NCBI RefSeq assembly: GCF_014384795.1
Contig: NZ_JACRSR010000001.1
Coordinates: forward strand, 992,001 to 1,056,000
Reading direction: 5' to 3'
Source: Gehongia tenuis
GTDB lineage: Bacteria; Bacillota; Clostridia; Christensenellales; NSJ-53
Length of the DNA stretch: 64,000 nucleotides
Positions 1-7,115 of the stretch are shown one piece after another. The notes beneath the pieces are model-generated. The model had not been told where the DNA came from, ran no database searches, and worked only from the letters and a program-made list of their open reading frames with translations. The position numbers and the translations under genes are program-made. How positions within the stretch are numbered: position 1 is the stretch's first letter; each line of letters opens with the position of its first letter.

Positions 1-501
1 TGGAGCCTTGAGACGCTGAGGGGGTATTTCCGCAAAGGCTCTTTGGTCCGCGTCATGCCCAACATGCCAGCCCTGGTGGGGCAGGGGATGAGTGCCATCA
101 GTTTTGAACCCTCCGCAAGCGAAGCGTTAAAGAAGACAGTACTGGATATCTTTGCTGCAACCGGTGAGGTGGAAGTGCTCCCTGAGCATCAGCTGGATGC
201 CGCTGGCGCCCTCAGCGGAAGCGGGCCCGCCTACGTGGCCTGCTTTATGGAGGCTTTAGCTGATGCTGGTGTGCGGGAGGGATTGCCTCGGGCTACGGCC
301 TATCGCCTGGCCGCTCAGACTCTGAAAGGCACTGCCGCCGTACAGCTGGAAACGGGCAAACTGCCGGCGGAAATCAAGGATATGGTCTGTTCGCCTGGCG
401 GTACCAGCATTGTGGGTGTCTATGAACTGGAAAGAGGCCGTATGCGCGCCGCGGTGATCGACGCCGTGCATGGTGCCGTGCTTCGCACCAAGGAATTATA
501 G
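1..501 (+). CDS. proC: Pyrroline-5-carboxylate reductase, C-terminal part (cut by window edge)
   Basis: This is the last step of proline synthesis: NAD(P)H-dependent reduction of 1-pyrroline-5-carboxylate to proline in the cytosol. The frame is open from base 1, so the N-terminal Rossmann region lies outside the window. What remains holds the family's signatures: RVMPNMPALVGQG, then GALSGSGPAYV and the helical dimerisation segment with DMVCSPGGTSIVGVYELE, which matches the ProC signature near the C terminus. The 166 residues seen are about 60% of a usual ProC (roughly 265-275 aa). rnhA follows after 24 bp and is probably cotranscribed. Family assignment is secure; the true start is not visible. 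Confidence 0.95.
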   Translation, partial: WSLETLRGYFRKGSLVRVMPNMPALVGQGMSAISFEPSASEALKKTVLDIFAATGEVEVLPEHQLDAAGALSGSGPAYVACFMEALADAGVREGLPRATAYRLAAQTLKGTAAVQLETGKLPAEIKDMVCSPGGTSIVGVYELERGRMRAAVIDAVHGAVLRTKEL

Positions 502-525
502 AAATATTTACCAGATAGGGGAACT

Positions 526-972
526 ATGAAAGAAGTTGTACTGTATACCGACGGTGCATGTTCCGGAAATCCGGGACCGGGGGGCTGGTGCGCCATCCTT
601 TTATATGGAAGTCATGAAAAGCAGTTGGATGGATATGTGAAGGAAACCACCAACAACCGAATGGAACTGTTTGCGGCGATTCAGGGTCTCGAAGCTCTAA
701 AAGAACCGTGCAGAGTGAAGCTATACAGCGATAGTGCCTACCTGATCAATGCCTTTGAAAAACGATGGATTGTGGCCTGGCAGCGGAACGGCTGGAAAAC
801 CTCGCAGAAGAAGCCCGTGGAGAATCAGGATCTTTGGCGGCTGCTCATTCATTATGCGGCTGTGCACAATATCGAATGGATCAAGGTCAAGGGCCATGCT
901 GACAACGCATACAACAATCGCTGTGACCAGGTGGCTGTCCAAAATATTAAGGATCACCGGGCTGTCGAATAA
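526..972 (+). CDS. rnhA: Ribonuclease HI
   Basis: It degrades the RNA strand of RNA-DNA hybrids during replication and R-loop removal. The 148-residue protein has the full type 1 RNase H fold signature: YTDGACSGNPGPGGW near the start, NNRMEL, YSDSAYL and HADNAYNNRCD. The four catalytic acids can be placed at D9, E47, D69 and D134, the same spacing as in E. coli RNase HI (155 aa). The Trp/Lys-rich segment WQRNGWKTSQKK resembles the basic protrusion that binds hybrid. The ATG at 526 follows proC by 24 bp. A strong hairpin terminator lies downstream at 1059-1104. Confidence 0.96.
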   Translation: MKEVVLYTDGACSGNPGPGGWCAILLYGSHEKQLDGYVKETTNNRMELFAAIQGLEALKEPCRVKLYSDSAYLINAFEKRWIVAWQRNGWKTSQKKPVENQDLWRLLIHYAAVHNIEWIKVKGHADNAYNNRCDQVAVQNIKDHRAVE

Positions 973-1007
973 ACGGGGGATGGTTCCGGTCTTTTGGGGA
1001 TATATAG

Positions 1008-1041
1008 TACTATTCGTAAAAGAAAAGTTTTACGAATAGTA
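1008..1041. repeat. Perfect 14-bp inverted repeat between rnhA and its terminator
   Basis: The arms TACTATTCGTAAAA (1008-1021) and TTTTACGAATAGTA (1028-1041) are exactly complementary around the 6-base loop gaaaag. There is no T-run after it, so it is not a simple intrinsic terminator. It begins 35 bp after the rnhA stop and lies 18 bp before the terminator hairpin. It could be a 3'-end RNA stabiliser, a protein-binding palindrome or a remnant of a small mobile repeat. I cannot decide between these. Confidence 0.7.
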
Positions 1042-1058
1042 AGGGGTATTTTGAGCCT

Positions 1059-1104
1059 AAAAAGGACCGCATATGAAGCGCAATGCTTCGATGCAGTCCT
1101 TTTT
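1059..1104. terminator. Bidirectional intrinsic terminator between rnhA and the LCP gene
   Basis: Arms at 1059-1072 and 1091-1104 pair over 14 positions with one mismatch. An inner GAAGC/GCTTC stem extends the hairpin. A run of A on the left and T on the right makes it usable on both strands, serving rnhA (plus) and the LCP gene (minus, stop at 1115). Confidence 0.85.
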
Positions 1105-1114
1105 TGTTCAGGAA

Positions 1115-2134
1115 TCAATACTGACTGGCAATATTCTTCACCGTCTTGGATGCTGTGTAAGGTGTTCCGTAGATCTCGCTGTGCCATTTCTCCACACTGC
1201 CCGTCAAGTCTTTCGGAACAAAGTACCAAACCTTATTGATCATCTTGCCACTGCCATCGTCTGTAAGCGGCAGCTGACTTTGCTCGATATTCTTCATGCC
1301 CGCCAATGCCGATTTACCCATGCTTAAGATTTCCGTAAAGGACAAACTGGTCTGTACATTGGGTAAGCATTTTTCTGCCACGCTGGCCAGTTTGGTCACG
1401 CCCAAATTTTTAACTTCATTAAATGCTTGGATCATGACCGTCCGTTGCCGCTCCATGCGTTCATAATCACCATTACCCACCATACGAATCCGCATGTAGG
1501 CTACGGCCTGCCGTCCGTTCAGCGTCTGCTGGCCCGCTCCGCTGATCCCTGCAACAGATTGGACACTTGTACTGGGCGCCTTTGAATTCAATTCGCTTAT
1601 AGTAACATTTAATTCTTTAACCTCATAATCCTTCACATTGACTTCCACGCCGCCAATGCTGTCGATAATCGATTCCACAGCCCAAAAATTCATAGTTACA
1701 TATTCAGTAATGTTTAAGTCAAAATTTCGATTAAGGGTCTGAATGGCTAGCGCAGCCCCGCCATAGGCATAGGCATGGGTCATCTTATCAAGACCGTGCC
1801 CAGGAATTTCCACATAGCAGTCCCGAGGGACCGAAGTGAGTGTCATCTTTCCGTTGGCCTCGTCCACCGATACGATCATTACCACATCGGAACGCGTGTT
1901 CTCGTATGTGGTGCCGCGGGTATCCACCCCAAAAACGGCAAAATTCTTCACCCCGCCGGTTTTTGCTTTGGCCTCCTCACTGATGGATGATACAATAGCC
2001 TGATTCTCTTCACTGGAATATTCCACATGACGGTCGCCTACAATCTTATATACATAATAGAACAAACCCGCACACGCCAGGACAAGCACCGCAAGTATCC
2101 CGCCCAGAACGCGCATCAACGTATGTCGCCGCAT
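1115..2134 (-). CDS. LytR-CpsA-Psr (LCP) family cell-wall glycopolymer ligase
   Basis: LCP enzymes move teichoic-acid-like or capsular polymers from a lipid carrier to peptidoglycan on the outer face of the membrane. The 339-residue protein has a short cytoplasmic N terminus, one membrane anchor at about residues 8-30, then the LCP domain. Its conserved parts are visible: FAVFGVDTRG, NTRSDVVMIVSVD, SVPRDCYVEIPG, KMTHAYAYGG and INSIGGVEV-like text (IIDSIGGVEVNVKDYEV). The Arg and Asp residues used for pyrophosphate binding are present. It is monocistronic, with its own promoter at 2168-2196 and a terminator at 1059-1104. The ATG at 2134 has an AAAGGGG site upstream. Which polymer it attaches cannot be told. 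Confidence 0.9.
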   Translation of the reverse strand: MRRHTLMRVLGGILAVLVLACAGLFYYVYKIVGDRHVEYSSEENQAIVSSISEEAKAKTGGVKNFAVFGVDTRGTTYENTRSDVVMIVSVDEANGKMTLTSVPRDCYVEIPGHGLDKMTHAYAYGGAALAIQTLNRNFDLNITEYVTMNFWAVESIIDSIGGVEVNVKDYEVKELNVTISELNSKAPSTSVQSVAGISGAGQQTLNGRQAVAYMRIRMVGNGDYERMERQRTVMIQAFNEVKNLGVTKLASVAEKCLPNVQTSLSFTEILSMGKSALAGMKNIEQSQLPLTDDGSGKMINKVWYFVPKDLTGSVEKWHSEIYGTPYTASKTVKNIASQY

Positions 2135-2167
2135 GTTATTTTGTCCCCTTTCTCCAAGATTCTTTAT

Positions 2168-2196
2168 ATCATAACATAAGAATCAGGCGGTGGCAA
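2168..2196 (-). promoter_or_regulatory. Sigma-A-type promoter of the LCP gene
   Basis: On the minus strand TTGCCA is followed, after 17 bp, by TATGAT. The -10 box ends 34 bp upstream of the LCP start codon at 2134. Confidence 0.7.
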
Positions 2197-2225
2197 ATTC
2201 GCGGAATCCTCGATTGAACTCAGAA

Positions 2226-2254
2226 TTGACGTTCCCCATAGGATGGATTATAAT
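2226..2254 (+). promoter_or_regulatory. Sigma-A-type promoter of the recombinase gene
   Basis: TTGACG (2226-2231), a 17-bp spacer and a perfect TATAAT (2249-2254). The predicted transcript would start near 2261, so the leader is only about 10 nt and contains little more than the GAGGTG ribosome site before the ATG at 2272. Confidence 0.75.
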
Positions 2255-2271
2255 AAATATTGAGGTGCATT

Positions 2272-3321
2272 ATGTCTACTTATGCAAAGGATGTGAACCG
2301 CGAGAAAACGCGGAAACTGCGGGAACTCTTGGAGGAATTGCCGCCTTCCTGCCAGGATTTCATACGCAGTATTGAGCCGCGGACGTCCATACTTACCCGG
2401 CTCAATTATTGCTATGATTTACGAATTTTTTTCACTTTCTTAACGGAAAAAATACCGGAATTTCGCCAAAAATCCATGGATTCGATACAAACTTCGGATC
2501 TTGACAAGCTGGATATCAATCATATGGAGCTCTATTTGGAATATTTAACCCTATATTCCCGAAATGACCGGGATTTGGAGAACGATGCTTCGGGAAAAAG
2601 CAGGAAGCTCGCCTCCCTCCGTTCCTATTTTAAATATCTGTATCAGTTGGAATGGATTGAGCGGGATGTGGCGTCGCTGGCCAATTTCCCCAAGATCCGT
2701 CAAAAGCCCATTCTCTATCTGGAGCCCGATGAAGTGGCCAAATTGCTCGATCTTGTGGAATCCGGGGAATCCATGACAGAAACACAGAGACGATATCATC
2801 GGAAGACTCGGACCCGGGATCTGGCTCTTTTAACCACGCTGCTGGGAACGGGTATGCGGGTGAGTGAATGCATCGGACTGGACCTCGGGGATGTGGATTT
2901 CAATGTGAATGGGCTGCGCATCACCCGTAAGGGCGGCGATCAGCAGATCGTCTATTTCGGTCATGAGGTGGAACAGGCTTTAAAGGATTATCTTGTGGAA
3001 CGCAATGCCATCACTCCGCTGCCCGGCCACGAAAACGCGCTGTTCCTATCCTCACAGAAAAAACGCATCAATGTCCGGTCCGTGGAAAATCTGGTTAAAA
3101 AGTATGCAAGCGTTGCGGCGCCTTTAAAAAAGATCACGCCCCACAAACTTCGCAGCACCTTTGGCACCGCGCTGTATCAAGAGACGAACGATATCTATTT
3201 GGTTGCCCAGGTTTTGGGTCACAAGGATGTCAATACCACAAAAAAACACTATGCCGCCACCGATGATGAATCCCTTCGCCGGGCGGCACAAGTGATCAAA
3301 TTGCGGGATGATGGCGAATAA
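2272..3321 (+). CDS. Xer-like tyrosine site-specific recombinase
   Basis: It cuts and rejoins DNA through a 3'-phosphotyrosine. The 349-residue protein has an N-terminal SAM-like core-binding domain (about residues 25-135) and a C-terminal catalytic domain. All catalytic residues are seen: Arg196 in GTGMRVSECIG, Lys in ITRKGGDQQ, HKLRS (His and second Arg), LGHKDV (His) and the nucleophile Tyr327 in KKHYAATDDE. I chose the ATG at 2272 because GAGGTG precedes it by 4 bp; an upstream TTG at 2260 lacks a ribosome site. It sits directly before lexA and no mobile-element genes are nearby. That points to a housekeeping Xer-type enzyme rather than a phage integrase, but its target site is unknown. 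Confidence 0.85.
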   Translation: MSTYAKDVNREKTRKLRELLEELPPSCQDFIRSIEPRTSILTRLNYCYDLRIFFTFLTEKIPEFRQKSMDSIQTSDLDKLDINHMELYLEYLTLYSRNDRDLENDASGKSRKLASLRSYFKYLYQLEWIERDVASLANFPKIRQKPILYLEPDEVAKLLDLVESGESMTETQRRYHRKTRTRDLALLTTLLGTGMRVSECIGLDLGDVDFNVNGLRITRKGGDQQIVYFGHEVEQALKDYLVERNAITPLPGHENALFLSSQKKRINVRSVENLVKKYASVAAPLKKITPHKLRSTFGTALYQETNDIYLVAQVLGHKDVNTTKKHYAATDDESLRRAAQVIKLRDDGE

Positions 3322-3350
3322 CAGAAAAAATTGGTATATAAAATCCATAT

Positions 3351-3364
3351 CAAACTGTTGTTTG
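3351..3364. promoter_or_regulatory. Candidate LexA operator (SOS box) at the lexA promoter
   Basis: The palindrome CAAAC-TGTT-GTTTG resembles Gram-positive SOS boxes (GAAC-N4-GTTC core) with one changed position in each half. It overlaps the presumed -35 hexamer TTGTTT (3358-3363) of lexA, which is where an autorepressor would bind. This is inference from sequence and position. Confidence 0.5.
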
Positions 3365-3386
3365 CCTTATCCGTTCATGTTAAAAT
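3358..3386 (+). promoter_or_regulatory. Probable lexA promoter
   Basis: TTGTTT (3358-3363), 17-bp spacer, TAAAAT (3381-3386). The -10 box ends 30 bp before the lexA ATG. The -35 overlaps the palindrome at 3351-3364. Confidence 0.55.
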
Positions 3387-3416
3387 ATTGATGTAAAGAT
3401 GGCAAGGAGGTCGCCC

Positions 3417-4022
3417 ATGGATAGCTCGAACTTGAAAGGCCAACAGAAAAAGATCCTGGACTACATCCACAGCACGGTGGAAAATCGGGGCTATCCCCCC
3501 ACCGTTCGTGAGATCTGTTCCGCAGTGGGTCTTAAATCCACATCCACGGTCCATGGACACCTGGATCGTCTGGAAAAGAAGGGCTATATCCGCAGGGATC
3601 CCTCCAAACCCCGGGCCATCGAATTATTGGATAATCAAGTGCCAGCCGTTCCTGTCTATGTCCCCGTGGTGGGCAAGATTGCGGCCGGTACGCCCATTCT
3701 CGCTCTGGAAAACATCGAAGAATACATGCCCTTTCCCAAATCGATGGTTCCGGAAGAATCCTTTGTGCTGAGCGTTATGGGCGAAAGCATGATTGAAGCG
3801 GGTATCCTGCCGGGCGATTATGTGGTGGTTCGTCCCCAGCCCACGGCTGAAAATGGTGATATCGTGGCCGCACTGATCGATCAGGAAGCTACCGTCAAGC
3901 GCTTCTATCGGGAAAAGGATCATATCCGTCTGCAGCCCGAGAACAGCGCTATGGAACCCCTTCTGGTCAAAGAGGTGGAAATTTTGGGTAAGGTTATCGG
4001 TCTATTCCGCAGTATCCTGTAA
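3417..4022 (+). CDS. lexA: LexA SOS repressor
   Basis: LexA represses DNA-damage genes and inactivates itself by RecA-stimulated autocleavage. The 201-residue protein has an N-terminal winged HTH ([20 protein letters not shown]) and a C-terminal S24 peptidase-like domain. The scissile bond is Ala90-Gly91 in KIAAGTP. The Ser-Lys dyad is Ser124 (GESMIEAG) and Lys161 (ATVKRFYRE). An AAGGAGG site at 3404-3410 fixes the ATG at 3417 and rules out the in-frame ATG at 3399, which would place the Shine-Dalgarno inside the coding region. A candidate SOS box lies in its promoter and a terminator follows at 4031-4057. Confidence 0.96.
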   Translation: MDSSNLKGQQKKILDYIHSTVENRGYPPTVREICSAVGLKSTSTVHGHLDRLEKKGYIRRDPSKPRAIELLDNQVPAVPVYVPVVGKIAAGTPILALENIEEYMPFPKSMVPEESFVLSVMGESMIEAGILPGDYVVVRPQPTAENGDIVAALIDQEATVKRFYREKDHIRLQPENSAMEPLLVKEVEILGKVIGLFRSIL

Positions 4023-4030
4023 ATAAATTT

Positions 4031-4057
4031 AAAGACGGCATCCCTGCCGTCTTTTTT
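4031..4057. terminator. Terminator after lexA
   Basis: AAAGACGGCA and TGCCGTCTTT pair perfectly around a 4-base loop and are followed by a T-run. The left A-run is short, but it may also serve the EamA gene, which ends at 4084 on the minus strand. Confidence 0.85.
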
Positions 4058-4083
4058 TGTTTAAGCGTTTGTCATCGACTCGG

Positions 4084-4497
4084 CTATAAAATAAGGACAA
4101 ACGTTCCAATCGTGATCAAAATGCCGCCGATAACGGTCTTTATCGTGACGGCCTCATGGAGCACCACAAAAGCCAGCACCATACTGATCACCACACTGAA
4201 TTTGTCAATGGGTACAACCTTGGAGGCTTCCCCCATCTGCAGCGCCTTGTAGTAGAACAGCCAGGACAGGCCCGTTGCTAGACCGGACAGAATGAGGAAC
4301 ATCCAGCTCTTTCCCGTGATTTCCGTGATGCCCGCCTGAGTGCCTGTGATGAACACCAAACCCCAGGCCATAACCAGCACCACCACCGTACGAATGGCTG
4401 TAGCCAGATTGGAATTGACGCCCTCGATGCCCATCTTGGCCAAGATGGAGGTCGCTGCCGCAAAAAAGGCGGACAAGAGCGCATAGATCACCCACAT
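4084..4497 (-). CDS. Half-size EamA (DMT) family membrane transporter
   Basis: This 137-residue membrane protein has a single EamA domain of about five hydrophobic helices (ALLSAFFAAATSILAKMGI, VVLVMAWGLVFITG, MFLILSGLATGLSWLFYYKAL, VVISMVLAFVVLHEAV, IGGILITIGTFVLIL). Full DMT transporters have two such repeats in about 300 aa, so this one probably works as a dimer. The SWLFYYKALQ-GEAS-VVPIDK motif is typical of the family. I start it at the ATG at 4497, preceded by GGAAGGAAG; an upstream ATG at 4536 has no spaced ribosome site. It follows the PLP enzyme gene by 45 bp on the same strand. The substrate is unknown; drug or metabolite export is the usual guess. Confidence 0.8.
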   Translation of the reverse strand: MWVIYALLSAFFAAATSILAKMGIEGVNSNLATAIRTVVVLVMAWGLVFITGTQAGITEITGKSWMFLILSGLATGLSWLFYYKALQMGEASKVVPIDKFSVVISMVLAFVVLHEAVTIKTVIGGILITIGTFVLIL

Positions 4498-4542
4498 TTC
4501 AATCTTCCTTCCTGTCGTCTTGACCAAGCCTTCCATCCCCTT

Positions 4543-5802
4543 TTAAATTTCGATGAGTCCCTCACGGGCCATCCGCTCGAGCACCAGCATGAGAGCCAGC
4601 TGAATGTGCTCCAGCGTAAGCCCCCCCTGGAGGTAACCGATATAGGGTTCCTTGATGGGCGCATCCGCACTGAGCTCCAGCGAAGCACCCTGCACAAAGG
4701 TTCCCGCCGCCATGATCACAGGATCACCGTAGCCAGGCATGTCCCAGGGCTCGGGCACCACATGGCTGTCAATGGGTGATGCGCTTTGGATGGCCTGGCA
4801 GAAGGCGATAAGCTTGTTCCGCTCACCAAAGCGGATAGGCAGAATAATGTCGGAAGGCTCCGCATCGGTATAAACCTCCATGCCCAGTTGCCGGAAGAGG
4901 CTAGCCGCTAAGGCCATTCCTTTGAGGCTTTCCCCGACCACATGGGGCGCCAGGAAAAGCCCCTGATAAAAAGGGGTGTAGCCTGCGGCATAGGAGCCCA
5001 CCTCCGCGCCGATTCCCGGAGCCGTGAGGCGATAGGAGACCTTCTCCACCAAATCCTGCCGGCCCACCACATAGCCGCCGGTGGGCGCAAGGCCGCCGCC
5101 CGGATTCTTGATGAGAGAACCGGCCATGAGGTCACAGCCCACTTCCAAAGGCTCAACTCGCTGCGTAAATTCACCGTAGCAGTTGTCCACGATGATGACA
5201 GTGTCCGGCAGCACGGAGCGGATCAGCTCCACCACCTTCTTCAGCTCATCCATGCCCAGGGCGGGCCGCCAAGCGTAGCCACGGGAGCGCTGGATAAATA
5301 CTGCCGCAGGCATTTCGGTCTGCAATTTGCTTCTCAACGCGACCAGGTCAACTTGCCCCTCTCCGGTCATATCCACCTGATCGTAGTCGATACCGTAATC
5401 CTTCAGGGAGCCGTTCCCTTCTCCTCCGGATATGCCAATCACTTCTTCCAGCGTATCGTAGGGCCGTCCCGTGGCACTTAAAAGAAGATCGCCCGGCCGA
5501 AGCACACCGAAAAGGGCTGCTGCAATGGCATGGGTTCCGGACATAAACTGAGGTCGGACCAGCGCTGCCTCACCGCCAAAAATTTCGCAGAACAACCGTT
5601 CCAGCGTCTCCCTGCCCGGATCATCGTAACCGTAGCCGCTTGTGGGCATGAAGTGATGATTGCCTACTCGGAGCTTCTGGAAAGCTGACAGCACCTTGCT
5701 CTCATTGTAGAGGGCCAGTCCACCGATTCGGGCCATCTCCGTCCTACAGGACTCCATTGCCCGCTCCATCACAGTTTGTATCGAATTAGAAAAATTAAAC
5801 AT
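4543..5802 (-). CDS. YnbB-like PLP-dependent enzyme (methionine gamma-lyase / aluminium-resistance family)
   Basis: This 419-residue protein belongs to the Cys/Met-metabolism PLP fold, in the branch annotated as aluminium-resistance or methionine gamma-lyase-like protein. The Schiff-base lysine is in GSLIKNPGGG. The cofactor Asp is in VIIVDNCYGEF. The conserved FMPTSGYGYDD and RPQFMSGTHAI segments are typical of the branch. In many Bacillota this gene sits next to hfq and mutL/miaA, as here. The ATG at 5802 has AAAGGAG upstream. Only about 20 bp separate this start from the hfq terminator, so transcription probably comes through that hairpin or from inside hfq. The true substrate has not been settled for this branch as far as I know. 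Confidence 0.88.
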   Translation of the reverse strand: MFNFSNSIQTVMERAMESCRTEMARIGGLALYNESKVLSAFQKLRVGNHHFMPTSGYGYDDPGRETLERLFCEIFGGEAALVRPQFMSGTHAIAAALFGVLRPGDLLLSATGRPYDTLEEVIGISGGEGNGSLKDYGIDYDQVDMTGEGQVDLVALRSKLQTEMPAAVFIQRSRGYAWRPALGMDELKKVVELIRSVLPDTVIIVDNCYGEFTQRVEPLEVGCDLMAGSLIKNPGGGLAPTGGYVVGRQDLVEKVSYRLTAPGIGAEVGSYAAGYTPFYQGLFLAPHVVGESLKGMALAASLFRQLGMEVYTDAEPSDIILPIRFGERNKLIAFCQAIQSASPIDSHVVPEPWDMPGYGDPVIMAAGTFVQGASLELSADAPIKEPYIGYLQGGLTLEHIQLALMLVLERMAREGLIEI

Positions 5803-5821
5803 GGCTTTCTCCTTTCCGCAC

Positions 5822-5851
5822 AAAAAAGCCCCTATTCACCATAGGGGCTTT
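5822..5851 (-). terminator. Terminator between hfq and the PLP enzyme gene
   Basis: AAAGCCCCTAT (5825-5835) and ATAGGGGCTTT (5841-5851) pair perfectly with a 5-base loop. On the minus strand a T-run follows. The next start codon (5802) is 20 bp further on. Confidence 0.85.
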
Positions 5852-5862
5852 GAGGTTGACAC

Positions 5863-6129
5863 TTATTCTTCGCTGGCACCGGCTCCACTTTCCGCACTGG
5901 CGGGCGGCATGAACGAAACAGGTCTTGCAGGCGTGATCGTGGACAGTGCATGTTTATAAATCATCTGTTGCTTACCCTCAATATCCACAATCACAACAAA
6001 GTTGTCAAATGCTTTAATAAATCCGCGGAATTGATATCCATTGACCAAATGAATGGTCACGGCAATTCGATCTTTACGAACCTGATTGAGAAACACATCT
6101 TGTAAGGAAACTGAACGGTTACCACCCAT
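5863..6129 (-). CDS. hfq: RNA chaperone Hfq
   Basis: Hfq forms a hexameric ring that binds small RNAs and mRNAs. The 88-residue protein has Sm1 ([40 protein letters not shown]) and the Sm2 signature IYKHALSTI, which holds the Tyr-Lys-His of the proximal RNA-binding face. The C-terminal tail of about 20 residues is Ser/Ala/Glu-rich and acidic. A strong AAGGAGG lies 9 bp before the ATG at 6129. It follows miaA in the mismatch-repair/tRNA-modification cluster but has its own likely promoter (6160-6188) and a terminator (5822-5851). Confidence 0.96.
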   Translation of the reverse strand: MGGNRSVSLQDVFLNQVRKDRIAVTIHLVNGYQFRGFIKAFDNFVVIVDIEGKQQMIYKHALSTITPARPVSFMPPASAESGAGASEE

Positions 6130-6159
6130 AAGAGGTTACCTCCTTTTTCTATATGCCTT

Positions 6160-6188
6160 ATTATAGCATTAAAACAGATTCATGGTAA
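6160..6188 (-). promoter_or_regulatory. Probable hfq promoter
   Basis: Minus strand: TTACCA, 17 bp, TATAAT. The -10 box ends 30 bp before the hfq ATG. The -35 falls in the gap between the miaA stop (6198) and hfq. Confidence 0.6.
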
Positions 6189-6197
6189 AGGCCAAAT

Positions 6198-7115
6198 TTA
6201 CAGGTTTTCGTACATCCATGTGGCATTTTCATGAACATTTTTTGTCCCGTCCAGCCAACAAATCCGATCGTCCCGCCGAAACCAGGTAAGCTGTCGTTTA
6301 GCAAATCTTCTGCTTTCCCGCTTGACCGTCTCCAGCGCTTCTTCCAGCGTACATTTTCCTTCCAGATAATCGACCAATTCCTTGTAGCCCAACCCCTGCA
6401 TTGCGGTACTTTCCCGGGAAATACCTTGATTGAACAAGTTTTGAACTTCATTCAGTAGGCCTAGGTCCATCATTTGATCCACACGCCGATTGATTCGATC
6501 ATACAGAATTTCGCGCTCCATCGTCAAACCGAAAAGGGAGAGATCATAGGGAGATTCCAAGGTGCGGAAATCCTTTGTGAAGCTGGAAAAGGGGCTCCCC
6601 GTCAGCGCATAGACCTCCAGGGCCCGTATGGTGCGTCTTGCATCGTTTTCGTGAATTTTAACGGCGTATGCGTGGTCCACATCCATCAGTTTTTTGCGCA
6701 GGCTCCGGGAATCCTCTTCCCATTCTTGACTGAGCCGGTCGCGAATTGCGGGGTCACTCTGAACCGCGTCAAATCCCATATCGTAGATGATCGCATTGAC
6801 GTATAATCCGGAGCCTCCCACCAGAATGGGCATTTTGTTCCGGCTTTGGATATCCGCAATGGTCTGTTGGGCGAGAGCGGCAAACTGCGCTGCGCTGAAG
6901 CTTTCCTTCGGATCGAGGACACCCATAAGATGATGGGGAATGCCTTCCCGTTCCGCCATGGCAGGCTGAGCAGTGCCAATCTCCATCCCCCGATAGACCT
7001 GCATGGAGTCGGCTGAGACAATCTCTCCTTCGCAAAGATGAGCTAGCGCCACAGCAACGGCTGTCTTGCCGCTGGCCGTGGGCCCAACAATGGCGACAAG
7101 GGGTGTTTTAGACAT
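6198..7115 (-). CDS. miaA: tRNA dimethylallyltransferase MiaA
   Basis: MiaA transfers a dimethylallyl group to N6 of A37 in tRNAs that read UNN codons. The product is the substrate of MiaB, whose gene starts the same cluster. The 305-residue protein has the P-loop GPTASGKTAVAVALA near residue 11, SADSMQVYRGMEIGTAQP and the C-terminal KRQLTWFRRDDR that precedes the tRNA-binding end. The ATG at 7115 overlaps the mutL stop codon by one base (TGATG), so translation is probably coupled. A GTG three bases upstream (7118) is the alternative start. Confidence 0.95.
   Translation of the reverse strand: MSKTPLVAIVGPTASGKTAVAVALAHLCEGEIVSADSMQVYRGMEIGTAQPAMAEREGIPHHLMGVLDPKESFSAAQFAALAQQTIADIQSRNKMPILVGGSGLYVNAIIYDMGFDAVQSDPAIRDRLSQEWEEDSRSLRKKLMDVDHAYAVKIHENDARRTIRALEVYALTGSPFSSFTKDFRTLESPYDLSLFGLTMEREILYDRINRRVDQMMDLGLLNEVQNLFNQGISRESTAMQGLGYKELVDYLEGKCTLEEALETVKRESRRFAKRQLTWFRRDDRICWLDGTKNVHENATWMYENL

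Noticed and set aside
2272-3321. Recombinase as part of a mobile element
   Set aside because: No attachment repeats, excisionase, phage or conjugation genes nearby; neighbours are housekeeping genes.
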